From: UMGS1851 sp900555605
GTDB taxonomy: Bacteria > Bacillota > Clostridia > UBA1212 > UBA1255
Assembly: GCA_902472555.1 (NCBI GenBank)
Contig: CABROF010000002.1
Coordinates: 1-64,000 of the forward strand
Reading direction: 5' to 3'
DNA length: 64,000 nucleotides
The notes under the pieces are model-generated. The model searched no databases and had not been told where the DNA came from. It worked only from the letters and a program-made list of their open reading frames with translations. The position numbers were made by a program, and so were the translations under genes. Below, in pieces: positions 1-8,978 of the stretch. Positions within the stretch are counted from its first letter, which is position 1. Each line of letters opens with the position of its first letter.

Positions 1-1880
1 CTCCCGGCTGCCGGCGGTATCCGGCAGGAAGCAGAAGAATCGCACCGTTAGATTTCCGAATCGGTATGTACAGGGAGCAGATATCCGGACCACCGCGGTG
101 CCATGGCGCTTTGCCGCTTCTTCCGCCTGTACGGCGCCTGCATCCGATGGATTGTCCGGTATAAAAAGATATTTCGTACCGCATTGCGACAGGATATCGG
201 GAAGGCCGCCTGCATGGTCCGCATGCCCGTGGGTAAGGATGATAAAATCAAGCCGCTTGGTTCCCTGCTTTTTTAAAAGCCGCGGAATATCGGTTTTCCC
301 CGTGCCTGTATCCACCAGACCTCGGATTCCGGTATTTGTTTTGATAAATGCACATGCCCCCTGTCCCACGTCAAAAAACAGGACCTCAAGTACTTTTGTC
401 TGATAAGTACAATAAAATACAGCGATTCCCGCGCAGAGACAGACTGCTGCGGCAAGCTTCCATTTCTTTCGAACAGCCTGAAATAGAGATTGACGCAGCC
501 TTTTATAAAAAATCAATATGAGCAGCCCATAATACAGAATAAAAAAGGTACAGCCCGGAGATGGAATCTCCGCCGTGCCCACAGGCGCCGGCAGTGCGCC
601 TGCAATCGCTGCAAGCTGATTGAGACCGGAAGCCAATACGCAAAAAGCGGCGCAAATATGCGGATCAGCGGAAGGCTGGATAAGACATACAATAAAAATC
701 CGCCGATACAGACGGCACCCGCAAGGGGCGCTGCATACAGGTTCAAAAGCAGTCCCACAGCTGAAAATTGATGAAACTGATATAAGAGTATCGGGAAAAC
801 CCCTGCATTTACGGCAATTCCTGATTTCAGAGCTTCCCGGTTCACCAGATAAAGCTGCTTTACGGCGCCGCGGGATTCCGATAAAATATTTTTCTCCCTG
901 CGCAGCTTTGGCAGGATCAAAATCATAGATGCCGCTGCGCCATAGCTCAAAAGAAATCCGCTGTCATATAAAAAATACGGATTATACGCCAGCTGCAGGC
1001 ATCCGGCCAGGCCAAGGCTGTTGAGGCTGTCATACGGACGGAAAAGACCTCTTGCCAGAACTGCATAGCCGGACATGATGCAGGCCCGAAATACCGAAGC
1101 AGAAGCATCCGCAAGAAAAAAATAAAATATAATGGGAATCAACAGCAGCAGATTCCGCAGTGTCCAGCCCATATACCGGTTGGCATAGATTTTTCGGAAG
1201 ACAGTCAGTAAAAATCCGACATGCATGCCGGAAACCGCCATTAAATGAGACATCCCCGAGGCGCGCATATGCGTTTTTGCAGTTTTTTCAATGCCGGCAG
1301 TCTCGCCTGTCATAACCGCCAGAACAAAACCGCCGATACGTCCGCCCAGCAGCTCCGTCAGACAGGTCCTGACAGAAGTTCTTACGCGGGAGGCAAGCAG
1401 AGCCGGAGGCAGCCATCGGATTCCCTTTTCATTGAGATATGTAATGTCGCCGGGACCCGGCCTTATGATATAGCGGACCATTTTACCCGCCAAATAGCGG
1501 GACTGGTTGAATTCTCCGGGATTTCTTGCGTTTTCGGGCAGACTGCAGGTTCCGCAAAGACGTACGGTACATCCGCGTTCCATCCTTTGAAGCGCCTCCT
1601 CCTTAAAGTCCTCCGGAATCATCAATGCACGGAAATTTTTTGATACGAAAACGAACTGACCGCTGCTGTTCCAGGGGGCGCGATAGACATAACCGGATAC
1701 GGCACGGATTTTCTGCGGTGCCGCAGAAAAATCCGTGCCGGCCCTTGTGCGCGCTCCGGATGTATCAAAATAAATCCGCAGGAAAGATATGCCCACAATG
1801 ACCGGCAGCAGCCAGATAAATACGCGATATTTCAATTGCTGTACCTCGTTTGCGCAGCAGAAGCCGCACAGACTTTTCAA
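1..1880 (-). pseudogene. comEC: ComEC/Rec2 DNA-uptake channel protein, frameshifted, 3' end outside window
   Basis: ComEC forms the inner-membrane channel that imports single-stranded DNA during competence. The first frame (from 1880 to a stop at 513) encodes an N-terminal membrane segment, an OB-like region and the hydrophobic competence domain with the conserved stretch MRASGMSHLMAVSGMHVGF. Near 640 family similarity moves to another frame, which reads LASGLNQLAAIAG and LYYGLLIL, then a metallo-beta-lactamase domain with FFDVGQG, LVDTGTG and THGHADHAGG, open to base 1. Restoring one T (minus strand) to the five-base run at 642-646 joins the two frames. This is therefore either a real frameshift or a homopolymer sequencing error. 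It follows spoVAE by 6 bp. Identity is secure; whether the gene is intact is not. Confidence 0.85.
1700..1740. repeat. Quasi-palindrome inside comEC
   Basis: A 19-base arm (1700-1718, starting CGGCACGG) and a 20-base arm (1721-1740, ending CCGTGCCG) are complementary except for one extra A in the right arm, with a two-base loop. It lies in the N-terminal coding part of comEC, in frame. Such a long hairpin is unusual in coding sequence. It may have arisen by template switching or be a local assembly artefact. Confidence 0.85.
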
Positions 1881-1886
1881 TCCTAT

Positions 1887-2267
1887 TTACTTTTGTCTTT
1901 TCGCTTTGCTCTTCGGCTTTGCAACCAGAGCCGCAATCAGTCCGAAGACAACAGCCATTACAATGCCTGTGGCAACGTCTCCCAGGCCGCCTGTAAAAAT
2001 CCCACGGAAGCCCAGCTCGTCCACTGCTTTAAAAACGCCCTTGCAAAGCGCATAGCCAAACCCTGTCAGCGGAATTGTGGCTCCGCAGTATCCGGCCTTT
2101 ACAACATAGGGATATAACCCGATAGCAGTCAAAAAAACGCCTGCTACAACATATATTACCAAAATCCTTGCCGACGTCAGCTTTGTTTTGTCCAGCAGAA
2201 TCTGTGCAATCGCACACAACGCCCCGCCGATTGCAAATACACAAATATATTTTATCAATACATCCAT
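1887..2267 (-). CDS. spoVAE: Stage V sporulation protein AE (SpoVAE)
   Basis: Small integral membrane protein of 126 residues and part of the SpoVA channel, which moves Ca-dipicolinic acid into the developing spore and releases it at germination. Four hydrophobic segments are evident. The stretches GYCGATIPLTGFGYALCKG and GLGDVATGIVMAVVFG are typical of the family. The start is supported by AAGGGATG upstream. It is the third spoVA gene in a C-D-E order, 22 bp after spoVAD. Expression in the forespore is expected from the family, but I could not identify a convincing sigma-G promoter. The tail (KPKSKAKRQK) is strongly basic. Confidence 0.95.
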   Translation of the reverse strand: MDVLIKYICVFAIGGALCAIAQILLDKTKLTSARILVIYVVAGVFLTAIGLYPYVVKAGYCGATIPLTGFGYALCKGVFKAVDELGFRGIFTGGLGDVATGIVMAVVFGLIAALVAKPKSKAKRQK

Positions 2268-2288
2268 TGTTTCAACATCCCTTTCCCA

Positions 2289-3356
2289 TCAGCAATTTTC
2301 CAGCGCAATGGCATGGGCTACCCCAAGAATCGGATCACCCTGTTTCACCGACACGGGGCTCATCAAAGCGCCGGTTGCGACAAACAGCACTTTATTCAGT
2401 ATTTTTTGCTGCATTAATTTCATAATATATCCGGTCAATACCACCGCGCTGCAGCCGCACCCGCTGCCGCCCGATGCCGTACCCTGGGTCAGCGGATCAA
2501 AAATTAAAGCACCGCAGTCCTGATGAAAAAAGCCGCAGTGTTCCGGAATCGGCGCCGGAAGCGCGCCTTTACGCGTTTCGTCAAAGACGTTGTGTCCGTG
2601 CATCTGCAGGATCTCCCGCAGTAAACCGCTGCCTGTAATGCCTAAGTCTCCCGTTACAATCAGGTCATAAAAAGAGGCTTCCCGGCCCGTATCCGCTAAA
2701 TGCGCAATAATCGTGGAGGCTGCGGAGGGCGCCATTGCCGCTCCCATATTATTGGCATCCGCAATTTCATAATCTTCAATAATACCGGGAGTTACGGAGG
2801 TCACTACAGGCCCCTGCCCTTCCGCGGACAGCAAAACAGCGCCGCTTCCGGTCACGGTCCATTGCGACGTAGGCGGTCTCTGGCCGCCCAGCTCCAACGG
2901 AAACCGGAACTGTTTTTCAGATGAACAGAAATTACTGGAGGTCATACAAACTACATGGTTCATTCCGCCTCCGTCAACTAAAAGAGAGCCTACCAGCAAA
3001 GATTCCGCCATCGTGGAGCATGCGCCGAATAAGCCGACAAACGGACGGCCGCTTTGCTTCAGCCCGCAGGCAGAAGCTGTGCACTGGTTCAGAAGGTCGC
3101 CGGACAAAATGCAGTCTACCAGGCTTGCTTCCATATTCAGCTGTGCCATCAGCTTTCCGTATGTCGCTTCCACAAACCGCGCCTCTCCCTTTTCCCAGGT
3201 GTCTTCGCCGAAGTCCTCTTCCGCCTTTTGATCAAAATAATCTCCCAGAGGTCCCTCCTTTTCCAGCGGACCTACAATACAGGCCCCGGCGCGCAGCATT
3301 ACCCGCCGATCGATTACAAATGTTTGTTTTCCTATCTTATGTGCCATATCAATCAT
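2289..3356 (-). CDS. spoVAD: Stage V sporulation protein AD (SpoVAD)
   Basis: A thiolase-fold, soluble component of the SpoVA complex that binds dipicolinic acid at the spore inner membrane. The 355-residue length is normal. Recognisable parts are GKQTFVIDRRVMLRAGACIVGPLEKEGPLG at the N-terminus in segments, FGACSTMAESLLVGS in the centre, VTGDLGITGSGLL, and ASGGSGCGCSAVVLTGYIM near the C-terminus. Starts at 3356 (AAGGA five bases upstream) or at 3347 are both possible. The gene lies 12 bp after spoVAC and 22 bp before spoVAE, so the three are almost certainly co-transcribed. SpoVAD is required for SpoVAC and SpoVAE to function as a channel. Confidence 0.97.
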   Translation of the reverse strand: MIDMAHKIGKQTFVIDRRVMLRAGACIVGPLEKEGPLGDYFDQKAEEDFGEDTWEKGEARFVEATYGKLMAQLNMEASLVDCILSGDLLNQCTASACGLKQSGRPFVGLFGACSTMAESLLVGSLLVDGGGMNHVVCMTSSNFCSSEKQFRFPLELGGQRPPTSQWTVTGSGAVLLSAEGQGPVVTSVTPGIIEDYEIADANNMGAAMAPSAASTIIAHLADTGREASFYDLIVTGDLGITGSGLLREILQMHGHNVFDETRKGALPAPIPEHCGFFHQDCGALIFDPLTQGTASGGSGCGCSAVVLTGYIMKLMQQKILNKVLFVATGALMSPVSVKQGDPILGVAHAIALENC

Positions 3357-3368
3357 CCCATCCTTTTT

Positions 3369-3842
3369 TCATTTGAATAAAAAGTAGATCAGTCCTGCCA
3401 GCACGGAGGCAGCGCTTCCGTAAACAATCACGGGACCCGCTACCTGAAACATCTGTGAACCGACTCCTAATATGAGTCCTTCACTTTTAAATTCCATGGC
3501 AGGAGAAACGATTGAGTTGGCAAAGCCGGTGATCGGTACAATGGTGCCGGCTCCGGCAATTCTGCCGATGTTATCGTATACATTCAGGGCCGTTAGCAGC
3601 GCGCCGAGGAAGACCATGAATAAAGATGTCAGTGCGGCGGCCGATACTTCATCGATTTTTCCCACTGCATTTGTCATCATATCGGAAACTAAAATATCAT
3701 GATATATTTGGGCGATGATACAGATAAGACCGCCAAACAGAAAAGCCATAAGGCAATTTCTGCCTAAAGAAGACGGCTTTGCATATCTGTCGGTCATTCC
3801 TGCATATTGCTTCTGTGTAAGATTCTGTAAATTATCTTCCAT
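3369..3842 (-). CDS. spoVAC: Stage V sporulation protein AC (SpoVAC)
   Basis: Membrane protein of about 157 residues and the mechanosensitive subunit of the SpoVA dipicolinate channel. It shows several transmembrane stretches (FLFGGLICIIAQIYHDIL, GALLTALNVYDNIG) and the conserved GAGTIVPITGFANSIVSPAMEFK region in two halves. I chose the ATG at 3842 (MEDNLQ). A longer reading from a TTG at 3881 would give a non-family leader and places the codon only two bases after the ribosome binding site. A strong AAAAGGAGG lies about 45 bases upstream of the ATG, with a stable hairpin between them (separate entry). It is first of the spoVA genes and lies 145 bp after sigF. Confidence 0.93.
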   Translation of the reverse strand: MEDNLQNLTQKQYAGMTDRYAKPSSLGRNCLMAFLFGGLICIIAQIYHDILVSDMMTNAVGKIDEVSAAALTSLFMVFLGALLTALNVYDNIGRIAGAGTIVPITGFANSIVSPAMEFKSEGLILGVGSQMFQVAGPVIVYGSAASVLAGLIYFLFK

Positions 3843-3854
3843 GTTGAAATTTGC

Positions 3855-3881
3855 TTGCCTGTGCGGCGGCGCACAGCGCAA
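3855..3881 (-). promoter_or_regulatory. Hairpin between ribosome binding site and start of spoVAC
   Basis: On the minus strand AAAAGGAGGCA is followed at once by a stem of TTGC and CTGTGCG (one bulged G between them) pairing with CGCACAG and GCAA, with loop CCGC. Then 12 bases (GCAAATTTCAAC) lead to the ATG at 3842. Folding the 27-base hairpin brings the ribosome binding site to about 14 bases from the ATG. No U-tract follows, so it is not a terminator. A role in translation of spoVAC is inferred. Confidence 0.5.
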
Positions 3882-3987
3882 TGCCTCCTTTTCAAAATAT
3901 AATATCTGCAGAATATAACTGCAAATATTCAGTGAAGATATTTTGTCAGCAACACATAAAAAATATACATTTTACATTTTTCTTGTT

Positions 3988-4758
3988 TCAGCTCAGCTTT
4001 TCCCGCATTTTATTTAAAATCTTTTTTTCGAGCCGCGAGACCTGGACCTGTGAAATGCCCATCAGTTCCGCGATTCTTGATTGTGTCATATCGTTAAAAT
4101 AACGCAGTGTTATGATGCGCTGTTCTTCCGGGTCCAGAGACTGAATCACACTTTGAATCGTGATCTGGTCAATTACGGTATCGTATGACAGCTCCTCTTT
4201 CAGACTGCCGCCCACATGTTCGGCACCTTCCGAGGTATTGGCAATTCGGTCAATTAAATAAACCGGCGCAGACGAATTTTCATTCACAATGCTGTACAGG
4301 GACTCCGGCACCTGACCGGAATCCATGGCAACAGCCAGTTCTTCAGGCTCAACCTGCAGGCGCGCTGCCACCTCCGATACGGTAGGGTCTCTGCCCAGTT
4401 CCCGATGCATCATTTCCATCGTCGATTTTGCTTTTACATAAAGCTCTTTTATAGAACGTGAAACCTTAATCGGTCCGTCATCGCGCAGAAAACGCTTAAT
4501 CTCACCAGCAATCATCGGAACAGCATATGTGGAAAAACAAACGTCATAAGATGTATCAAAATTGCGAATTGCTTTTACCAATCCAATGGATCCGATCTGA
4601 AACAGATCCTCTGATTCCGCCCCCCGATTCAGGAAACGTTTTACGACGCTCCAAACGAGGCCGATATTTTTTTCAACCAGCTGTTCCAGGGCACCTTCAT
4701 CTCCGGCTCCGGCACGCATCAGCAGTTCTTTTGATGCAGCATCATTAAACTCGCTCAT
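3988..4758 (-). CDS. sigF: RNA polymerase sigma-F factor
   Basis: Forespore-specific sigma factor, 256 residues from the ATG at 4758 (MSEFND), which has AGGGGTGAG just upstream; an ATG at 4785 is less likely. Region 2 is clear (NIGLVWSVVKRFLNRG, EDLFQIGSIGLVKAIRNFD, FSTYAVPMIAGEIKRFLRDDG). Region 3 follows (VSRSIKELY), and region 4 ends with EQRIITLRYFNDMTQSRIAE and an HTH, MGISQVQVSRLEKKIL. It is third in the classical spoIIA order after the anti-sigma factor SpoIIAB, four bases downstream of the spoIIAB stop. By family knowledge it is held inactive by SpoIIAB until SpoIIAA is dephosphorylated after asymmetric septation. Confidence 0.97.
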   Translation of the reverse strand: MSEFNDAASKELLMRAGAGDEGALEQLVEKNIGLVWSVVKRFLNRGAESEDLFQIGSIGLVKAIRNFDTSYDVCFSTYAVPMIAGEIKRFLRDDGPIKVSRSIKELYVKAKSTMEMMHRELGRDPTVSEVAARLQVEPEELAVAMDSGQVPESLYSIVNENSSAPVYLIDRIANTSEGAEHVGGSLKEELSYDTVIDQITIQSVIQSLDPEEQRIITLRYFNDMTQSRIAELMGISQVQVSRLEKKILNKMREKLS

Positions 4759-4762
4759 GCCC

Positions 4763-5224
4763 TCACCCCTGTGAAATGGAACCAAATACTTTGTACATCG
4801 TTACTTTTGTGCCGACGCCAACCTCAGAAACCACCTCCAGACTGTCCATAAAAGACTGCATGATCGTAAAGCCCATTCCGGAGCGTTCCAGTTCCGGTGC
4901 GGATGTATACATGGGCTCCATCGCTTTATCAACATTTTCAATTCCCTTTCCATAATCCGTGATACACAGCTCCACCGCATTTTCATACAAAGTACAGTCC
5001 ATTTTGATTACACAGGCCTCCCGGCTTCCGGAAAATCCGCCGTACCCGTGAATAATGCTGTTCGTTACTGCTTCACTAACAGCCGTTTTTAAGTCGGACA
5101 GCTCGTCAATCGTCGGATCAAGCTGTGCCGCAAAAGCAGAGACCACTGCCCGGGCCAGTCCCTCATTTGCAGATTTTGCTGTAAAAGTCACACTCATATG
5201 ATTGATCGATTTCTTTTCGTTCAT
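4763..5224 (-). CDS. spoIIAB: Anti-sigma F factor and serine kinase SpoIIAB
   Basis: A GHKL-fold ATPase of 153 residues that binds and blocks sigma-F and phosphorylates SpoIIAA. The N box (LKTAVSEAVTNSIIHGYGG), the G1 box (ITDYGKGIENVDKAMEPMY) and the G2-type loop (ERSGMGFTIMQSFMDSL) are all visible. The start at 5224 (MNEKKSIN) has AAGGAAGG upstream. An in-frame ATG at 5275 would run into spoIIAA and lacks family similarity. It lies between spoIIAA and sigF, as in other spore formers. Nothing is missing from the ATP-binding motifs. Confidence 0.97.
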   Translation of the reverse strand: MNEKKSINHMSVTFTAKSANEGLARAVVSAFAAQLDPTIDELSDLKTAVSEAVTNSIIHGYGGFSGSREACVIKMDCTLYENAVELCITDYGKGIENVDKAMEPMYTSAPELERSGMGFTIMQSFMDSLEVVSEVGVGTKVTMYKVFGSISQG

Positions 5225-5259
5225 GGTGATTATCCTTCCTTTCTCTTTATCCTTTGCAT

Positions 5260-5604
5260 TCATCCGGCCTGACATTTCTGCAATGCGCTCTCAAGACTGT
5301 CTTCTCTGTGAATATACTGAAACACACCAGACATTTCGAGAATTCTGGCCACCCTGCTGTTATTGCATATAATCCATGCCTTTCCGCCTAAATGGGCGAT
5401 CGTCCGATAACGGCCCATCAGCATGCCGATACCGGAGCTGTCCATAAACGACAGTCCGTTAAAATCAAACAGCACATGCCGGAAGGGACTGCGCAGCACC
5501 TCGTTATCGATTCGCCGGCGTATCTCCTCTGAAAAATGATGATCCAGCTCTCCGCTGATCCGTACAATCAGGATGCCGCCTCTTTTTTCAAAATTCAGCT
5601 CCAT
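5260..5604 (-). CDS. spoIIAA: Anti-sigma F factor antagonist SpoIIAA
   Basis: STAS-domain protein of 114 residues that releases sigma-F by binding SpoIIAB when dephosphorylated. The phosphorylated serine lies in the conserved FMDSSGIGMLMGRY loop. The N-terminal strand reads MELNFEKRGGILIVRISGELDHH. The start at 5604 is set by GGAGG five bases upstream; an earlier ATG at 5658 adds non-family sequence. It is first in the spoIIA operon, about 220 bp downstream of whiA, with an intrinsic terminator between them. A sigma-H promoter is expected in this gap from other genomes, but I do not see a clear consensus. Confidence 0.96.
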   Translation of the reverse strand: MELNFEKRGGILIVRISGELDHHFSEEIRRRIDNEVLRSPFRHVLFDFNGLSFMDSSGIGMLMGRYRTIAHLGGKAWIICNNSRVARILEMSGVFQYIHREDSLESALQKCQAG

Positions 5605-5710
5605 ATAAACCTCCATTCCGCCGAACGAACCGTCGGCATAAGTTGTAGTAAATACCACAGCGCCTGCATATGATGCATATGACAGCCATGCAGTGATGAC
5701 ATATATAAAG

Positions 5711-5740
5711 AAAAAAGTGCCAAGACCGAAGTCGTGACAC
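5711..5740 (-). terminator. Intrinsic terminator after whiA
   Basis: On the minus strand GTGTCACGAC, a TTCG tetraloop and GTCTTGGCAC form a ten-position stem with one G-U pair and one mismatch, followed by six T residues. It separates the whiA-side operon from spoIIAA. Confidence 0.75.
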
Positions 5741-5826
5741 TATAATCATACAGGTATTTCCCGGGAAATAGCGGCAGATGGGAAATAATTAAAAATTTTT
5801 ACAAGCGAAGGGCTCTGTCGCTTTAT

Positions 5827-6708
5827 TTAGATAGATTGGTGTAAAATATGTTCCAGCTTTTTCATCCGATGACTGACGCCTGCCTTGCTGAGCGGAGGCG
5901 TCAGCATTTTCCCCAGCTCCGTCAGGTTATAGTCCGGATAGCACAGGCGAAGCGCGGCGATTTCACGCAGCGGCTGCGGCAGATCGTCAAACAAGCCCCT
6001 CTCCTTTGCTTCTAAAATCAGCCGCGTCTGCTTTACACAGGCGGAAGCGGTCTTTTCCAAATTGGCGTTATCGCAGTTCGCGGCGCGATTTGCATGATTA
6101 CGCACCTCTTTGAGAACAATTCCGGTTTCGTAATCCAGCATTGCCTTATGCGCGCCGATGATTGCCAAAAAAGCGGAAATGCGCTCAGAGTCCTTCATAT
6201 AGATAACATGTCTGTTTCCCCGGAGCATAACACCTGCATGCAGACCGCATACGGCAAGGCAGCTCAGACACAAATTCAGGCTTTCCTCCCCGCGCATATG
6301 AAATTCCAGATGCGCCGCCTTTTCAGGCGCGTTTACTGAACCGGATACAAGAAAACAGCCGCGCAGAAATGCTGCGGCACAGCAGGGTTCCGGCCTCTGC
6401 CCGTCCAGCAGTCCGCTATGCAGCAGCCGATCCGCCGGGATTCCGTTCAGCAGTACCCCGAATTTTCCGGAGCGTCTGCCCGAGCCTTCTTTACCGGAGT
6501 TGATTCGGTAAAAGCAAGGCATCTTACTGCCGCAGACCTTTTTCCCCAAGAAAAGCAGCCGCTCTCCGCAGGCTTTTTCCGCAGTAAGAAATCCGGCAGG
6601 CGAAAGCAAGAAGACTGCAGCTAATTCTGCCGCCGCACAGCACGTTTTTCTGACATCCGCCCGGCAAAGCTGCAGCTTTACTTCATGAGAAAAGGACTGT
6701 TGCGTCAT
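5827..6708 (-). CDS. whiA: DNA-binding protein WhiA
   Basis: WhiA-family protein of about 293 residues, with an N-terminal LAGLIDADG-like fold (SFSHEVKLQL, CCAAAELAAVFLLSPAGFL, FLRGCFLVSGSVNAPEKAAHLEF) and a C-terminal helix-turn-helix (LREIAALRLCYPDYNLTELGKML, SKAGVSHRMKKLEHIL). In actinobacteria it controls sporulation genes; in Bacillus it affects cell division and chromosome segregation. The start is 6708 or 6729; both have purine-rich sequence upstream. It often sits with rapZ (yvcJ) and yvcK. Here those partners are absent and it instead follows a HelD-like helicase gene by about 65 bp. Confidence 0.94.
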   Translation of the reverse strand: MTQQSFSHEVKLQLCRADVRKTCCAAAELAAVFLLSPAGFLTAEKACGERLLFLGKKVCGSKMPCFYRINSGKEGSGRRSGKFGVLLNGIPADRLLHSGLLDGQRPEPCCAAAFLRGCFLVSGSVNAPEKAAHLEFHMRGEESLNLCLSCLAVCGLHAGVMLRGNRHVIYMKDSERISAFLAIIGAHKAMLDYETGIVLKEVRNHANRAANCDNANLEKTASACVKQTRLILEAKERGLFDDLPQPLREIAALRLCYPDYNLTELGKMLTPPLSKAGVSHRMKKLEHILHQSI

Positions 6709-6774
6709 ACGTTCATATCCGCCTTTCATAACCGTTTCTCCGCAGCCGTACGGGAAAGCTGCGGCACAAATGAA

Positions 6775-8856
6775 TTAATATACCACCAGCAGCTGATGCA
6801 TAGCCCGCGTACAAGCTGTAAAAAACAGCTCCCGATCACCCGGACCGCCATAATGGATATCACTTCCGTTCCAAACCGCTACACAGTCAAACTCCAGACC
6901 TTTTGCCAAATAGACCGGTATTACACGCAAAGCAGCGTCTGAAGCAATCTCCGCAGATAAACAAATCTGTGCGGAAGCAGCCTTTGCCTCTGCCGCGGTC
7001 TTGCAGAGTACTGCAAATTGTCCGTATCCGCGGGCCTTCATTTCTGCAATATAATCTGCCACGGCATTTCCCATCAAATGGTTGTGCTCCTCTTCGGAAA
7101 CAGACTGTATTTCCCGCAGCACAGAAACAACGCGCGGCGCATCCCCGCTGCGCACACATATGACAGAATCCGCGCTTCTGCCTGTCTTGCGGCAGGCAAA
7201 TTCCATAATTTCCTTTGTGGAGCGATAATTCGTATTGAGCTCATACTTTCTGAAGGGTCTTTTGGGAATCACCTGCTGAATATCTTCTACAAAATTTCCG
7301 CTTGTCGCATAGACCAGCTGGTTGGCATCCCCCACAAACAGCATATTGCATCCGCGATACCGATGATACAGCAGCTCCAGAAAGACAGGGGAAAAGTCCT
7401 GTGCCTCATCTGCGATCAGATAAAACATGGAAGAATCGGATTCCGGACCGGATAAGACATCATTGATCAGCGCCACAGCGCAGGCATCCTCCCAAAGGTC
7501 CGCTGAGCCGGGCGCAAGGCTTTTGATATTTTCCGCTTGTGTACCAAGAAAAACCGGATCCTCGTACATCATCCGATATAACACAGGCACGGAGACAGAA
7601 CGCATCATTTCACTTAGCGCCTGCTGAATGAACTCCCTTTTTTCCGGAGATTTGATTTTATAGGTTCCGCAAATCGCCTTCGTGATCTGCGCTGTCCGCT
7701 TCAGCAGGGGAAAATCCTGAAATGTGTCGTAAAAATAATTATAAAGCGTGCCGCGCTCCACACATACGGTAAAATCGTCATCCAGATACAGATCGGCAGG
7801 ATCAAAAATACAGGCCGACAGATACTGAATATACGCATTTACTGTATTGCGGAATGGCATCCCAGACTTTGCGGCAGATACCTTGCGGAGCCGAGATCTT
7901 TCCGCTTCGTCTCCGCACGTCAGAATATATTCCTGCGTGGCCATCCGGTCCAGAAAATGGTATTCGAAATCCTGCTGAAGACAGTCTTCCACAACAGCCT
8001 CCGGCAGCAGCTGATTCACATTTTCCTCTCCTAAATCAGGCAAAACAGAAGAAATATATTCGGCAAAAATCGTATTCGGAGAAAGAATTGCCATTTGCTG
8101 ATCCCGCAGCCGTTCCCGGAAGCTGTACAGCACATAAGCCGCTTTATGCAGCGCAATAGAGGATTTTCCGCTTCCGGCACAGCCCTGTATGACCGAAATT
8201 CCTTCCACATAATCCCGTACAATCATATGCTGTTCCCGCTGCAGGGTCTGCACGATGGTCTTCATGTGCGTATCCGCATTGGCGCCCAGCACCTCTGCCA
8301 GCAGCTCGTCATCCGACGGCATACTGATATCGGAAAACCTTTTCAGAACGCCGTCTTTAAACTGATATCTCCGTTTTTTCAGAAGCGTACCGGCCACTTT
8401 GCCCATGGGTGCGGTAAAATATGCCGGTCCCGGCTCCATTTCGTAATACAAAGATGAAATCGGCGCCCGCCAGTCATATGTCAGAATACGGCCTGTCTCA
8501 GGGTCCCGCAGCGTGTGAATGCTGAGATAATATGCGGTATCCTCATCCTCCTGCCCATCTTCAACAAAATCAAAGCGGGCAAAATAAGGCTCCCGCAGCT
8601 GCTTTCCTAAACGCGCCAATGTATTGAGCGTATATTCATAGGATTTGGTATCCAAAAATTCATTGGCCAGCAAATCCCGCTTTTCATCATCCTTTAATTC
8701 ATAAAAATAGTCAATGAAATACTTCCGTTCTTCTAATATGGTCCCCCGCCTTTGTTTTAGCACGGACAGTTCTTTCTCAATGCAGCCGCGAACCGCATGG
8801 ATCGTGACAGCAGCATAGGCTTGTTCCTGCTCCATGGTTTCCGGGTGTTCCTTCAT
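6775..8856 (-). CDS. HelD/UvrD-like superfamily 1 helicase
   Basis: A 693-residue member of the HelD-like group of UvrD/Rep-type ATPases. HelD of Bacillus pulls stalled RNA polymerase off DNA. An N-terminal coiled region (ELSVLKQRRGTILEERKYFI) is followed by the DWRAPISSLYYE motif usual in this family. Walker A is VIQGCAGSGKSSIALHKAAY, Walker B is LIADEAQDFSPVFLELLYHR, and motif III-like FVGDANQLVYATSG, motif IV-like LNTNYRSTKEI and motif V/VI YLAKGLEFDCVAVWN with FFTACTRAMHQLLVVY follow. The start at 8856 has GAAAGAGG upstream. It lies between argJ and whiA in a same-strand run. A role in RNA polymerase recycling or stress survival is inferred from the family. Confidence 0.88.
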   Translation of the reverse strand: MKEHPETMEQEQAYAAVTIHAVRGCIEKELSVLKQRRGTILEERKYFIDYFYELKDDEKRDLLANEFLDTKSYEYTLNTLARLGKQLREPYFARFDFVEDGQEDEDTAYYLSIHTLRDPETGRILTYDWRAPISSLYYEMEPGPAYFTAPMGKVAGTLLKKRRYQFKDGVLKRFSDISMPSDDELLAEVLGANADTHMKTIVQTLQREQHMIVRDYVEGISVIQGCAGSGKSSIALHKAAYVLYSFRERLRDQQMAILSPNTIFAEYISSVLPDLGEENVNQLLPEAVVEDCLQQDFEYHFLDRMATQEYILTCGDEAERSRLRKVSAAKSGMPFRNTVNAYIQYLSACIFDPADLYLDDDFTVCVERGTLYNYFYDTFQDFPLLKRTAQITKAICGTYKIKSPEKREFIQQALSEMMRSVSVPVLYRMMYEDPVFLGTQAENIKSLAPGSADLWEDACAVALINDVLSGPESDSSMFYLIADEAQDFSPVFLELLYHRYRGCNMLFVGDANQLVYATSGNFVEDIQQVIPKRPFRKYELNTNYRSTKEIMEFACRKTGRSADSVICVRSGDAPRVVSVLREIQSVSEEEHNHLMGNAVADYIAEMKARGYGQFAVLCKTAAEAKAASAQICLSAEIASDAALRVIPVYLAKGLEFDCVAVWNGSDIHYGGPGDRELFFTACTRAMHQLLVVY

Positions 8857-8978
8857 ATATACCTCTTTCTCCGCAAGGAAACAGACAGCTGCAAAGCAAT
8901 CGTTTTCCCGCAGCAGCATAAATCTATTTTCTGGTTCATGTTCCGTCCGGAATCCGCAGAATCCCGGCACGCGATCCG

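Noticed and set aside
3882..3987. Sigma-G promoter for spoVAC
   Set aside because: A weak TGAATA with a distant CAGATAT was seen, but spacing and -10 do not match well enough to list.
5605..5710. Sigma-H promoter of spoIIAA
   Set aside because: A sigma-H promoter is expected from other spore formers, but no AGGAAT-type -35 with GAAT -10 is clear.
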